A stretch of DNA of 41,742 nucleotides. It comes from Maricaulis sp963976135. GTDB lineage: Bacteria; Pseudomonadota; Alphaproteobacteria; Caulobacterales; Maricaulaceae. The notes under the pieces were generated by a model, which saw only the letters and a list, made by a program, of their open reading frames with translations, had not been told where the DNA came from and did not search any database. Below, piece after piece: positions 24,589 through 34,250 of the stretch (its first letter is position 1; every line of letters begins with the position of its first letter). A program made the position numbers and the translations under genes. The stretch lies in NCBI RefSeq assembly GCF_963976135.1, contig NZ_CAXBKN010000014.1, positions 1 to 41,742 on the forward strand, given 5' to 3'.

Positions 24589-27500
24589 ATGCCACTTACA
24601 CGACTGTCACTGAACAATCCTGCTGCCGTATTTGTCGGCATTGCCCTGATTGTGGTTCTCGGCCTGGTCGCCTTTACGCGCCTGCCGATCCAGCTCTTTC
24701 CGGACACCCAGCAGCCGCAGGTCAATATCGCGACCTTCTGGCGCTCGGCCTCGCCGCAGGAAATGGAATCTGAAATCATCGAGCCGCAGGAGCAGGCGCT
24801 GGCCGGCCTCGCCGGCATGGAAGAAATGCGCGTCTTCGTCGGGGAGGGCTCCGCCTTCGTCAATCTCACCTTCGCGCTTGAAACCGACATGACGCAGACG
24901 GCGATCGAGATCTCCAACCGTCTGTCGCAATTACCGCCCCTGCCGCGCGACGCGGTCGGGCCGAATATTGGCGGCTTTGGCGGCGATGCACAGCAAAGCC
25001 TGATCTGGTTCTTCGTCCAGGCCCTGCCAGGCAATCCGCGGGAGATCAATGATTATTCCAGCCTGATCGAAGACCAGGTCGTGCCGCGCCTGGAGGCAAT
25101 CCCCGGCGTGGCCAGCGTCCAGATCGGATGGGGCCAGCAGCCGGAAGAACTTCAAATCACGGTCGATCCCTATCGCGCTGCGGCCCTGGGCGTGACCTTG
25201 CCGGAGATCTCCGCAGCGATCGTCAATAACCAGGACGTCTCCGGCGGCAATGCCGAGATCGGCCGCCGCTCCTACCAGATGCGTTTCGAGGGTGAGTTCG
25301 AGCCTGCCGAGATGGACGAGTTGGTGGTCGTCTGGCGCGAAGGCAATCCGGTACGGCTGGGCGATCTGGCAACGGTTGAGGTCAATTACGGCGAGCGGAC
25401 GAATTTCACCTATCAGAACGGCAATCCGGCGATGGGCATTGAAGTGCGCCGTCAACCCGGCGCCAATGTGCTCGCAGCCCTGGACGCGGTGAAGGCCGAA
25501 GTCGCCGAGATCAACGCCACTGTCCTGGCCGAACAGCAACTCGTCATGGCGCCATCCTTCGACGCCTCGGTCTTCATCATGCGGGCGATCGATCTGTTGC
25601 GGACCAATTTACTGCTCGGCGTCGGGCTGGCGATTTTCGGGCTCTGGCTGTTCCTGCGGCGCTCCCGGGCCACGCTGATCATCTCGCTGGCGATCCCGGT
25701 TTCGCTGCTCTCGACCCTGATCGTGCTCTTCCTGTTCAATCGTTCCCTGAACGTGATCTCTCTGGCAGGCCTCGCCTTTGCCACCGGCATGGTGATGGAT
25801 GCGGCGATTATTGTGCTGGAGAATATCATCCGCCGCCGCGAAATGGGCGAGGATGCCGACACGGCCTCGGAGAAGGGCGCGACCCAGGTCTGGGGCGCCT
25901 TGCTGGCCTCGACGGTCACCACGGTGGCGATCTTCCTGCCAATCATCTTCATCCGAGATGTGGAGGGGCAGCTCTTCGCCGACCTGGCGATCACAATTGC
26001 CGTCGGCGTGGCCATTTCCATGATCGTCGCTGTGACCATTCTCCCGGTGGCGGCCAAATACTGGATCCGCGACCGTCAGACCGTAACCCGCCAACCGATC
26101 CTCAACCGGATTGCCGAGGGTATTCTGTCGCTCAGCGACAATCCGCGCATCCGGCTGGGCGTGATTGCCGGCCTGATCGCGATCCCGATCGCCACCACCT
26201 GGATGATCCGGCCGCAAATGGACTATCTGCCGCCGGTCAAGCGCGATGCGGTCGACGCCTTTTTCATTTTCCCGGCCGGCTCCAATATGGACTGGATCGA
26301 AGCCGAAGTGGCCGCGACGGTCATCGAGCGGTTGGCGCCCTACATGTCCGGGGAGCGGGAGCCGGCGCTGCGCAATTACTATTTCGGGACCTTTCCGGGC
26401 GGCGGCGGTGCGACGGCCGGAATTCGTGTTCTTGATCAAAGCCGGGTGGGGGAACTGGAGCGGATTGTTCGCGAGGAGATCATCACGGGGATTCCCGACG
26501 TAATCGGCTTCGCCCAGCAGGGCGATCTGTTCGGGGGCTTCTCCCAGGGCGGCAATATCCAGGTCAATGTGCAGAGCGCCGATTCCGAAGCAAGGGGGCG
26601 GGCGGTGAATGCCGGGCTGGCTATCCTGCGCGAGCGGTTTCCCGGCGTGAATATCAACGCCAATCCACCGCCCCAGGACAATCAGCCCCGCCTGACCATG
26701 GTCCCCGATGATCGCCGCATCCAGGAAGCCGGATGGGCACGGCGCAATGTGGCCGGCATGATTGCCATGCTTGGTGATGGCCAGTTCATCGGCGAATATT
26801 TTGATGGCGATAGCCGGATGAATATCATCCTGCGCTCGAATGGCTGGGAGACGCCGGATCAGCTGGCGGGCTTGCCGATCGCCACGCCATCCGGGGCCGT
26901 CGTGCCGCTCGGTGATCTGATCAATATCCGCGAAGATGTCGGCCCGGGCGGGATCCAGCGGCTCAACCGGCGCCGCACGGTGACGATCAATATCAATCAG
27001 CCGGAGGGGCAATCGCTCGAGGAAATCCTCACCGTCGTCCAGAACGAGGTCGAGCCGGCGATCCGCGCCGCCCTGCCGGAGGATGGCTCTGTGACCTATG
27101 GCGGCAGTGCCGACAGCCTCGAGCGCGCCAAGATGACCATGGCGACAAATATGGGCATGGCGCTGATCATCCTCTTCCTGATCCTGGCCGGCATGTTCCG
27201 CTCGCTGCGCGATGCAGCGCTGGTGCTGGTCTCCCTGCCCCTGGCCGGGGTCGGCGGCGTGGTGATGTTGCAGATTCTCAATATCTGGGTCACCCAGCCG
27301 CTCGATCTGCTGACCATGATGGGCTTCGTCATCCTGCTCGGCCTGGTGATCAATAATGCCATCCTGCTGGTTGATCAGACCCGTCAGGGCGAGCGTGACG
27401 GTCTGAGCCGCCGCGATGCGGTCGAACAGGCGCTGCGTATGCGGCTGCGGCCGATCTTCATGAGCACGATGACCAGCCTTCTGGGCATGCTCCCGCTGCT

Positions 27501-27672
27501 ATTGGTGCCTGGCGTCGGCAGTGCGATCTATCGCGGTCTTGCAGCGGCGATCGTCGGCGGAATGAGCGTCAGCCTGGTCTTCACCCTGATCCTGATCCCT
27601 TGCCTTCTGCGCCTCGGTGAAAGCCGCCAGCAGGCGCGCCTGGCATCTTCTGCCCTGGCTCCGGCCGAATAG
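24589..27672 (+). CDS. RND-family efflux transporter permease (HAE1-like)
   Basis: This is a 1027-residue inner-membrane RND permease of normal length, with twelve helices and two large periplasmic loops. FTRLPIQLFPDTQQPQV, IEPQEQALAGLAGMEEM and GPNIGGFGGDAQQ are typical of the AcrB/HAE1 group. In helix 4, AcrB Asp407-Asp408 corresponds to Asp404-Ala405 (GMVMDAAIIVLENI); in helix 10 the AcrB Lys940 position is Asn922 (GLVINNAILLVD). One acidic residue of the proton relay therefore remains. GGGAG lies 6 bases before the ATG. The adaptor gene follows 25 bases downstream, the reverse of the usual adaptor-permease order, and no TolC-type channel gene is nearby. The substrate is unknown. Confidence 0.94.
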   Translation: MPLTRLSLNNPAAVFVGIALIVVLGLVAFTRLPIQLFPDTQQPQVNIATFWRSASPQEMESEIIEPQEQALAGLAGMEEMRVFVGEGSAFVNLTFALETDMTQTAIEISNRLSQLPPLPRDAVGPNIGGFGGDAQQSLIWFFVQALPGNPREINDYSSLIEDQVVPRLEAIPGVASVQIGWGQQPEELQITVDPYRAAALGVTLPEISAAIVNNQDVSGGNAEIGRRSYQMRFEGEFEPAEMDELVVVWREGNPVRLGDLATVEVNYGERTNFTYQNGNPAMGIEVRRQPGANVLAALDAVKAEVAEINATVLAEQQLVMAPSFDASVFIMRAIDLLRTNLLLGVGLAIFGLWLFLRRSRATLIISLAIPVSLLSTLIVLFLFNRSLNVISLAGLAFATGMVMDAAIIVLENIIRRREMGEDADTASEKGATQVWGALLASTVTTVAIFLPIIFIRDVEGQLFADLAITIAVGVAISMIVAVTILPVAAKYWIRDRQTVTRQPILNRIAEGILSLSDNPRIRLGVIAGLIAIPIATTWMIRPQMDYLPPVKRDAVDAFFIFPAGSNMDWIEAEVAATVIERLAPYMSGEREPALRNYYFGTFPGGGGATAGIRVLDQSRVGELERIVREEIITGIPDVIGFAQQGDLFGGFSQGGNIQVNVQSADSEARGRAVNAGLAILRERFPGVNINANPPPQDNQPRLTMVPDDRRIQEAGWARRNVAGMIAMLGDGQFIGEYFDGDSRMNIILRSNGWETPDQLAGLPIATPSGAVVPLGDLINIREDVGPGGIQRLNRRRTVTININQPEGQSLEEILTVVQNEVEPAIRAALPEDGSVTYGGSADSLERAKMTMATNMGMALIILFLILAGMFRSLRDAALVLVSLPLAGVGGVVMLQILNIWVTQPLDLLTMMGFVILLGLVINNAILLVDQTRQGERDGLSRRDAVEQALRMRLRPIFMSTMTSLLGMLPLLLVPGVGSAIYRGLAAAIVGGMSVSLVFTLILIPCLLRLGESRQQARLASSALAPAE

Positions 27673-27697
27673 ACCGAAGTCACAAGGACCCGAACCC

Positions 27698-28765
27698 ATG
27701 ACACTCTCACCGCAACTCCTCGCAGCCTTCGCCGGGCTTGGCCTTCTCACCCTGATGCCCGCCGGGGCCGTCGCCCAGGACGGGCCGCCGCCGGCCATTA
27801 TTCGCAGCGCCGCCATCGTCGAACGCGATATGGCGCGCACGATCACCACACCGGCCAGTGTCGTGGCGCGCAATGATGCCCGGATCGCCGCCGAGGCGGC
27901 GGGCCGCATCACCTTCATCGCCGAGGCGGGTGACAGGATCGAGGCTGGCGGCCTGATCGCGCAGATGGATGATCGCCAGGCCCGGATCGCCCTCGACGAG
28001 TCACGGGCGCGCCTGGCCCGGGCCACGGCGAATGGTGATTATCAAAGCGCCGAGGCCGCCCGTTTCGAGGGTTTGGCGCGAAATGGAACTGTTCCGCCGA
28101 CCCGTTTGCGCGAGGTCGAGCTGGCGCGCGATCTGGCCCTGCAGGATGTGCGCGAGGCCCGTTCGGCCGTGTCCCGCGCCGAACTGGAGCTGGAGCGCAC
28201 CCGTATCCTCGCACCCTTTGCCGGCCGTGTGGTCGAACGGCTCATCCAGGCGGGCGAGCTGTCGGCACCGGGCCGCGATATCGTGCGCATTGTCGATATC
28301 GATCACAAGGAAGCCGTCGCCCAGGCCCCGGTCGCGATTGCGCCCTATCTCAGACTTGGTCAGGAGGTCGTCCTGACGATGGGGGATGGCGGGAGCACAA
28401 CAGCGCCCATCCGGGCCATCATTCCGGTCGGCGATGCGGTGTCGCGAACCTTCGAGGTCCGGATCGATCTGGCGAGTTCCGACTGGATTGTCGGTTCGGC
28501 CGCCCGTGCGGCCTTTCCCGCCGAGACGCCGCGAACGCAATTGGCCGCGCCCTATGATGCGGTGATCCTGCGCTCGACGGGGGCTTTCATCTTCACCGTC
28601 GATGCCGACAATATTGCGCATCAGATCGCGGTGACGGCGGGCGTGCGCGATAATGGCTATATCGCCATTGCCGGCGATGTCGCGGCGGGCGAGCGCGTCG
28701 TGGTCTCCGGCGCGGAAACCCTGAGCGATGGACGTGTGGTTCAGGAAATGGGCGAGGATGCCTGA
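27698..28765 (+). CDS. RND periplasmic adaptor (membrane fusion protein)
   Basis: This is a 355-residue HlyD/AcrA-type adaptor linking the permease to an outer-membrane channel. It has a cleavable signal peptide (about 1-26, ending AGAVAQD) and no lipobox Cys. A barrel-sandwich half (ARIAAEAAGRITFIAEAGDRIEAGGLIAQMDD) leads into a short helical hairpin (about 90-170, Ala/Arg/Glu-rich), then the second half (RILAPFAGRVVERLIQAGE), a beta-barrel domain and a membrane-proximal domain ending with GDVAAGERVVVSGAETLSDGRVV. It forms an operon with the upstream permease. The ATG at 27698 begins the signal peptide. Confidence 0.92.
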   Translation: MTLSPQLLAAFAGLGLLTLMPAGAVAQDGPPPAIIRSAAIVERDMARTITTPASVVARNDARIAAEAAGRITFIAEAGDRIEAGGLIAQMDDRQARIALDESRARLARATANGDYQSAEAARFEGLARNGTVPPTRLREVELARDLALQDVREARSAVSRAELELERTRILAPFAGRVVERLIQAGELSAPGRDIVRIVDIDHKEAVAQAPVAIAPYLRLGQEVVLTMGDGGSTTAPIRAIIPVGDAVSRTFEVRIDLASSDWIVGSAARAAFPAETPRTQLAAPYDAVILRSTGAFIFTVDADNIAHQIAVTAGVRDNGYIAIAGDVAAGERVVVSGAETLSDGRVVQEMGEDA

Positions 28766-28867
28766 TCCGGCTAGCGGGAAGGCCCGGTCGTGATACATTG
28801 GGGGGCGAGACTGTCCGGACCCGTCTCCCAGTCCCGCAGGGCCAGCAATCACGCGCGGAAATCTGCC

Positions 28868-30068
28868 ATGCGAAACCTCGTTCACTTCGTCCTGCTCGCC
28901 CTGATATTGGCGGGCTTTTCTCCGGGCCTGACGCAGGAGACGGACCTGGCCCGCCTGCTGGCCGCGCCGCTCCGCATTGAACGGACTGAAGCGGTCACAA
29001 GGGTCAATCTGGAGACCCGGGGCGGGAAGCTCTTCATCCATGCGCTCGCCAATGGCGAGGCGGGTGAATTCATCCTCGACAGCGGCTCGCCGACCATTCT
29101 TTCACGTGATTTTGCCGATGCGCTGGGCCTGGAAACTGTCGCCCAGAACACCGGCCGCGATGCCAATGGTACTGAAGTGACAATGGACTTCGCGATCCTC
29201 CGGACGCTGCAGGTCGGCACGGCAGTGTTTCACGACATCCCCGTCCTGATCCATGATTTCAGCACCCTCGACATGGGGGCCTGCGTGGTCGGTCCCGGTA
29301 TTCTCGGTTCGGAACTCTTTCCCGGGAGTGTGTGGCGCTTCGACACCCGGGCCGCAGAACTATCCATCGCCACCAGCCTGATGGAGCTGCCGGAGCTTGA
29401 GGCTGTCGCATCGACGCGCCTGTATGATTTTGGCTACCCGCACGCGCCCATCATCGATTATTCCGTCGGTGACGTGTCGGACAAGGCCTTGTTTGACACG
29501 GGCAGCAGCGCCGAGGTGGCGCTATTCAGCCAGGTGGCGCAGGCACCATCGGTCCGGCAGGCTATCCGCGCCGGCAGCCGGGTTACAGGCACCGGTTATG
29601 AAGGCGAATCCGCTGGCGGGCGCGGCGAAGTCACGACGCTGACGCGCTTCACGCTATCGGATTTCCGTCTCGATGGCACCGATCTGGACCCGGTCCGCGC
29701 AATGGTGCGAGCTGTCCCGCCGACACTCGTCGGGGCGGGCATGCTCGGATCGCATGCCGTGACCCTGGACTACCCGGGCGGACAATTCATCATCCAGGCC
29801 CATAGTGACCCGGCACAGACGCCGGCCGAACCCGGCTATTCATTGGCGCTTGTCGGCAACGATATCCGCGTCGTGCAATTATTCGATGACACAGCCGCCG
29901 CCCGTGCCGGATTGCGGCTGGGTGACGAGGTGACCGCGATTTCCGGGCGGTCGCTTATCGTGAGCGCGGACAATCCGAAATGCGCCGTGGCAAACTGGCT
30001 GTTTGCGAGCTTTGATCCCGCCGAAGCCGCCGAGCTGGTAATCCTGCGCGATGGCGTTTCCAGCCGTC

Positions 30069-30088
<20 letters not shown>
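28868..30088 (+). CDS. Secreted tandem retropepsin-like aspartic protease with C-terminal PDZ domain
   Basis: This is a 406-residue protein with a signal peptide (about 1-22, NLVHFVLLALILAGFSPG). Two aspartic-protease half-domains each have an active-site triad: DSGS at 71-74 (preceded by GEFIL) and DTGS at 210-213 (in ALFDTGSSAEVAL). Each is followed by a hydrophobic-Gly segment (VVGPGILGSELF; LVGAGMLGSHAVTL). A PDZ domain of about 70 residues ends the protein (VVQLFDDTAAARAGLRLGDEVTAISGR). This suggests an intramolecular two-lobed periplasmic protease; the substrate is unknown. I chose the ATG at 28868 because it opens the signal peptide. The last 20 bases overlap the convergent sdaA gene. 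Confidence 0.85.
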
Positions 30089-31454
<1,366 letters not shown>

Positions 31455-31490
31455 GAGAAATCCGCCGGATGAGCGCAGGCAGGCCTGGCG

Positions 31491-31751
31491 TCAGCCGAGG
31501 CCGCGATCGCGCGTGAATGCGTTGAAGCAGATAATGGTCTGCGTGTCCTTGATGCCGGGAATCGTCTGGACTTTCTCGTTCACGAAACGGCCGATATCGG
31601 CATCATCGGCGATCGCGAAATGCGCCAGCAAATCAAAAGCGCCGGAGATCGAGTGCACCATGGGGGCTTCGTCGAGCTTGTCGACCAGCGAGGCCGCGAC
31701 ATCATAGGTATGGCCCAGCTCGCATTTGATGAAGACGTAGAATTGGCGCAT
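31491..31751 (-). CDS. Stand-alone Lrp/AsnC ligand-binding (RAM) domain protein
   Basis: This is an 86-residue protein made only of the effector-binding domain of Lrp/AsnC regulators, without the HTH. Visible are the strand YVFIKCELGHTYDVAASLVDKL, then VHSISGAFDLLAHFAIADDADIGRFVNEKVQTIPGI and TQTIICF. Such small proteins form octamers that bind amino acids and can modulate full-length Lrp proteins. The ATG at 31749-31751 begins the domain; a longer overlapping ORF has no support. It sits between the aryl-CoA ligase (49 bases) and sdaA (36 bases), suggesting a sensor of an amino acid relevant to this catabolic operon. Confidence 0.9.
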   Translation of the reverse strand: MRQFYVFIKCELGHTYDVAASLVDKLDEAPMVHSISGAFDLLAHFAIADDADIGRFVNEKVQTIPGIKDTQTIICFNAFTRDRGLG

Positions 31752-31800
31752 CGCAGACTTCCTTATCAATCCCCGGATTCGGATCGACCCTAATACCAAG

Positions 31801-33405
31801 CTAGCGAAGTTTGAAACGTTGAATCTTCCCGGTCTGGGTCTTGGGCAGGGCGGCGAGGAATTCGATGGCGCGCGGATATTTATACGGCGCGATACTCGCC
31901 TTGACGTGATCCTGGAGCCGGGCGACCAAATCATCGTGCGCGTCATGACCATCGGCCAGCACGATGAAGGCCTTGACGATGGTGCCGCGCTCCGCGTCGG
32001 CCGCGCCGACAACGGCGCATTCCAGCACCGCATCATGCAGCAAGAGGGCCTGCTCCACTTCGGGGCCGGCAATATTATAGCCCGACGAGACGATCAGATC
32101 ATCGGCGCGCGAGACATACCAGAAATAGCCATCTTCATCGCGGCGATAGAGATCGCCGGTGATGTTCCAGCCCTTCTGCACATAGGTTTTCTGGCGTTTG
32201 TCGTCGAGATAGAGACAGCCCGTCGGCCCCTTGACGGCCAGCCGCCCGATTTCGCCATCGGCCACCGGATCGCCCGCTGCATTCACCACCCGGGCCTGAT
32301 AGCCGGGCACAGCCTTGCCGGTCGCCCCAGGGCGGATGTCGCTGCCGGCGGCTGAAATGAAGATATGGATCATCTCGGTGGCCCCGATTCCGTCAATCAG
32401 GCGGATGCCGCTCAGAGCGTGAAAGGCGTCCGAGGTCGCGGCCGGCAAATGCTCGCCCGCCGATACACCCTTGCGCAGGCTGGACAGGTCGAAGCGGTCC
32501 CACAAGCCCATCAAGGCCCGATAGCCTGTGGGTGCCGTGAACAGGGTCGTGACCGCGAAGCGCTCGATCGTCTCACACAATGCCTCGAAGCCGGGCCGGT
32601 CTGGCAGGGCCGTGGCGAGGCCGGCGCGGGCCGGAAACACGACACAGGCCCCCAGGCCAAAGGTGAAGGCGAAAGGCGGCGTGCCGAGATAAATCTCGTC
32701 GGGATCGGGGTTCAGGACGGTCGCGCCGAAAGTGTCGGCCATGGCCAGCACGCTGGAGTGGAAATGGGCGCACGCCTTGGGCTCGCCGGTGGTCCCGGAG
32801 GTGAAGGCAAGCAAGGCGATATCATCACGCGCTGTGTCGGCGGCGGCGAATCTATCGGGCTTGGCGGCCATGGCGGTGGCCAGCTGCCCGTCCTGGCCCC
32901 AGGCGAGGATGGACGCCAGTCCCGGCTCGAGCGCGGCGGCTTCCCGCACGGGCTGCGCCAGTGCCGCGTCAAACAGTGCGTGGCTCACCTTGCCCTTGGC
33001 GATGACCTTGGCGATCTCGCCGGCACGCAGCATGGGCATGGTCATCACGGCCACACCGCCGGCGAGGATGGTGCCATACCAGCTGGCGATCAGTTCGATC
33101 GAATTGGGTCCGTGCAGGAGGACGCGATTGCCCGGCACCAGGCCCATGTCTTCCACCAGGACATGCGCGATGCGGCTTGCCTCGCGGCGCAGGTCCGACC
33201 AGGTGATATTGCGCGCGGACGAATAGATGGCGACCTTGTCGCCCAGGCCGTTTTCGAGATTGCGATCAAGGAGCTCGGCTGCGCAGTTCAAGCGGCCTGG
33301 ATAGGTGAGGCCGGGACTGTCGAAGCAGAATTCCGGCCAGTCGCACGCGGCGGGCAAATGCTCGCGGGTAAAACTGTCAATATGCCCACTGGTCTGCATC
33401 GTCAT
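31801..33405 (-). CDS. Aryl-CoA ligase, probable 2-aminobenzoate (anthranilate)-CoA ligase
   Basis: This is a 534-residue AMP-forming ligase of the benzoate-CoA ligase subgroup. The nucleotide loop is TSGTTGEPK (202-210). Other motifs are DGIGATEM, the hinge GDLYRRDEDGYFWYVSRADDLI (split over a turn), SGYNIAGPEVE, and the adenylation lysine in PKTQTGKIQ (Lys527). The short acyl pocket and the subgroup motif DGIGATEMIHIF resemble 2-aminobenzoate-CoA ligases. With kynureninase and an aminobenzoyl-CoA-type monooxygenase in the cluster, anthranilate is the best substrate guess; benzoate or salicylate cannot be excluded. GGAGG lies 4 bases before the ATG at 33405. It is the fifth gene of the operon, 39 bases after the Rid gene. 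Confidence 0.85.
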   Translation of the reverse strand: MTMQTSGHIDSFTREHLPAACDWPEFCFDSPGLTYPGRLNCAAELLDRNLENGLGDKVAIYSSARNITWSDLRREASRIAHVLVEDMGLVPGNRVLLHGPNSIELIASWYGTILAGGVAVMTMPMLRAGEIAKVIAKGKVSHALFDAALAQPVREAAALEPGLASILAWGQDGQLATAMAAKPDRFAAADTARDDIALLAFTSGTTGEPKACAHFHSSVLAMADTFGATVLNPDPDEIYLGTPPFAFTFGLGACVVFPARAGLATALPDRPGFEALCETIERFAVTTLFTAPTGYRALMGLWDRFDLSSLRKGVSAGEHLPAATSDAFHALSGIRLIDGIGATEMIHIFISAAGSDIRPGATGKAVPGYQARVVNAAGDPVADGEIGRLAVKGPTGCLYLDDKRQKTYVQKGWNITGDLYRRDEDGYFWYVSRADDLIVSSGYNIAGPEVEQALLLHDAVLECAVVGAADAERGTIVKAFIVLADGHDAHDDLVARLQDHVKASIAPYKYPRAIEFLAALPKTQTGKIQRFKLR

Positions 33406-33444
33406 GACGTCCTCCCCGACGTGTCCGACTTCTGGAGCCTGGCG

Positions 33445-33837
33445 CTAGAGCGGTACCACCGCGGTGGTCTCGATCTCGATTTTCGCCCCCGGCTCGATCA
33501 GGCCCGCGACAATGACGAAGGCCATGGCCGGATAATTGCGCCCGATCAAATTCTTCCAGATGCTGCCAATCCTGGATTCGGCCGCGATATACTCGTCCCG
33601 GCTGGTGATATAGCCGGTCATGCGAACGATATGCTCCGGGCCGGCATCGGCCTCGGCCAGTATGGCGAGCGTGTTTTCCAGGACTTGCTCAAACTGGGCC
33701 GCGAAGTCGTCCGAGACGATGACACCATGCTCATCCCAGCCAATCTGACCGGCAATATAGACCTGGCGGCCGCTGACAGCGATGCCGTTTGAATAGCCTT
33801 TCGGGCGCGGCCAGCCCGCCGGCAGCAGGATCTGCAT
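33445..33837 (-). CDS. Rid-family (YjgF/YER057c/UK114) protein without the catalytic Arg
   Basis: This is a 130-residue protein with the chorismate-mutase-like Rid fold. Markers are the YSNGIAVSGRQVYIAGQIGWDE opening (in two strands), the FEQVLENTLAILAEADAG helix, RMTGYIT and the closing EPGAKIEIETTAVV. Archetypal RidA needs Arg105 to hydrolyse imines and enamines; here that position is Met105 (NYPAMAFVIV). It should therefore belong to a Rid subfamily with a different or modified activity. Its start overlaps the thioesterase stop as TAATG. Its place among CoA-thioester enzymes for an amino-substituted ring suggests work on an enamine or oxo intermediate, which is an inference. Confidence 0.9.
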   Translation of the reverse strand: MQILLPAGWPRPKGYSNGIAVSGRQVYIAGQIGWDEHGVIVSDDFAAQFEQVLENTLAILAEADAGPEHIVRMTGYITSRDEYIAAESRIGSIWKNLIGRNYPAMAFVIVAGLIEPGAKIEIETTAVVPL

Positions 33838-34250
33838 TATTTGACCTCCAGGAAGGTGAGCATGCGGGCGCGCATGATCTCGGGAATCCGCTCCGGGGCG
33901 TGCTTTTCGATATCGATATAGACCAGAACCAGCTGCGCGATCATCCGCACTTCATCCTCATGCCAGGCCTTGATCGTCAGCTTGAAGGAGCTGCGCCCGA
34001 CCTCGGTGACGACCAGTTTGAAGGCGAGCTCGTCATCGAGACGGCTGGGTGCCTTGAATTCGACCTCGATATTGGCCAGTGGCACGGCATGATTGCCCTT
34101 GACGATCATGGCATCGAAACCGTGCCCGAGCCCGGTCTCGAACCAGTCCTCGACACAGGCATTGATCATCTCGAAATAGCGCGGATAGAAGACGATTCCG
34201 GCCGCATCGACATCGGCAAAGCGTACACGGCGATCAACGCGGAAGACCAT
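33837..34250 (-). CDS. 4HBT-family acyl-CoA thioesterase
   Basis: This is a 137-residue hot-dog-fold thioesterase of the 4-hydroxybenzoyl-CoA thioesterase family. The signature DVDAAGIVFYPRYFEMI contains the catalytic acid at Asp15 (equivalent to Asp17 of the Pseudomonas enzyme), followed by the FKAPSRLDDEL strand. It is coupled on both sides: its ATG overlaps the acyl-CoA dehydrogenase stop and its stop overlaps the Rid start, both as TAATG. It may release a free acid from a pathway CoA ester or rescue CoA from dead-end thioesters. Confidence 0.92.
   Translation of the reverse strand: MVFRVDRRVRFADVDAAGIVFYPRYFEMINACVEDWFETGLGHGFDAMIVKGNHAVPLANIEVEFKAPSRLDDELAFKLVVTEVGRSSFKLTIKAWHEDEVRMIAQLVLVYIDIEKHAPERIPEIMRARMLTFLEVK

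Noticed and set aside
25609..27012. 467-codon minus-strand frame opposite the RND permease
   Set aside because: No recognisable domain, biased His/Arg/Gly/Asp composition, covered by the permease.
32365..33792. 475-codon plus-strand frame opposite the aryl-CoA ligase and Rid genes
   Set aside because: Antisense shadow spanning two real genes.
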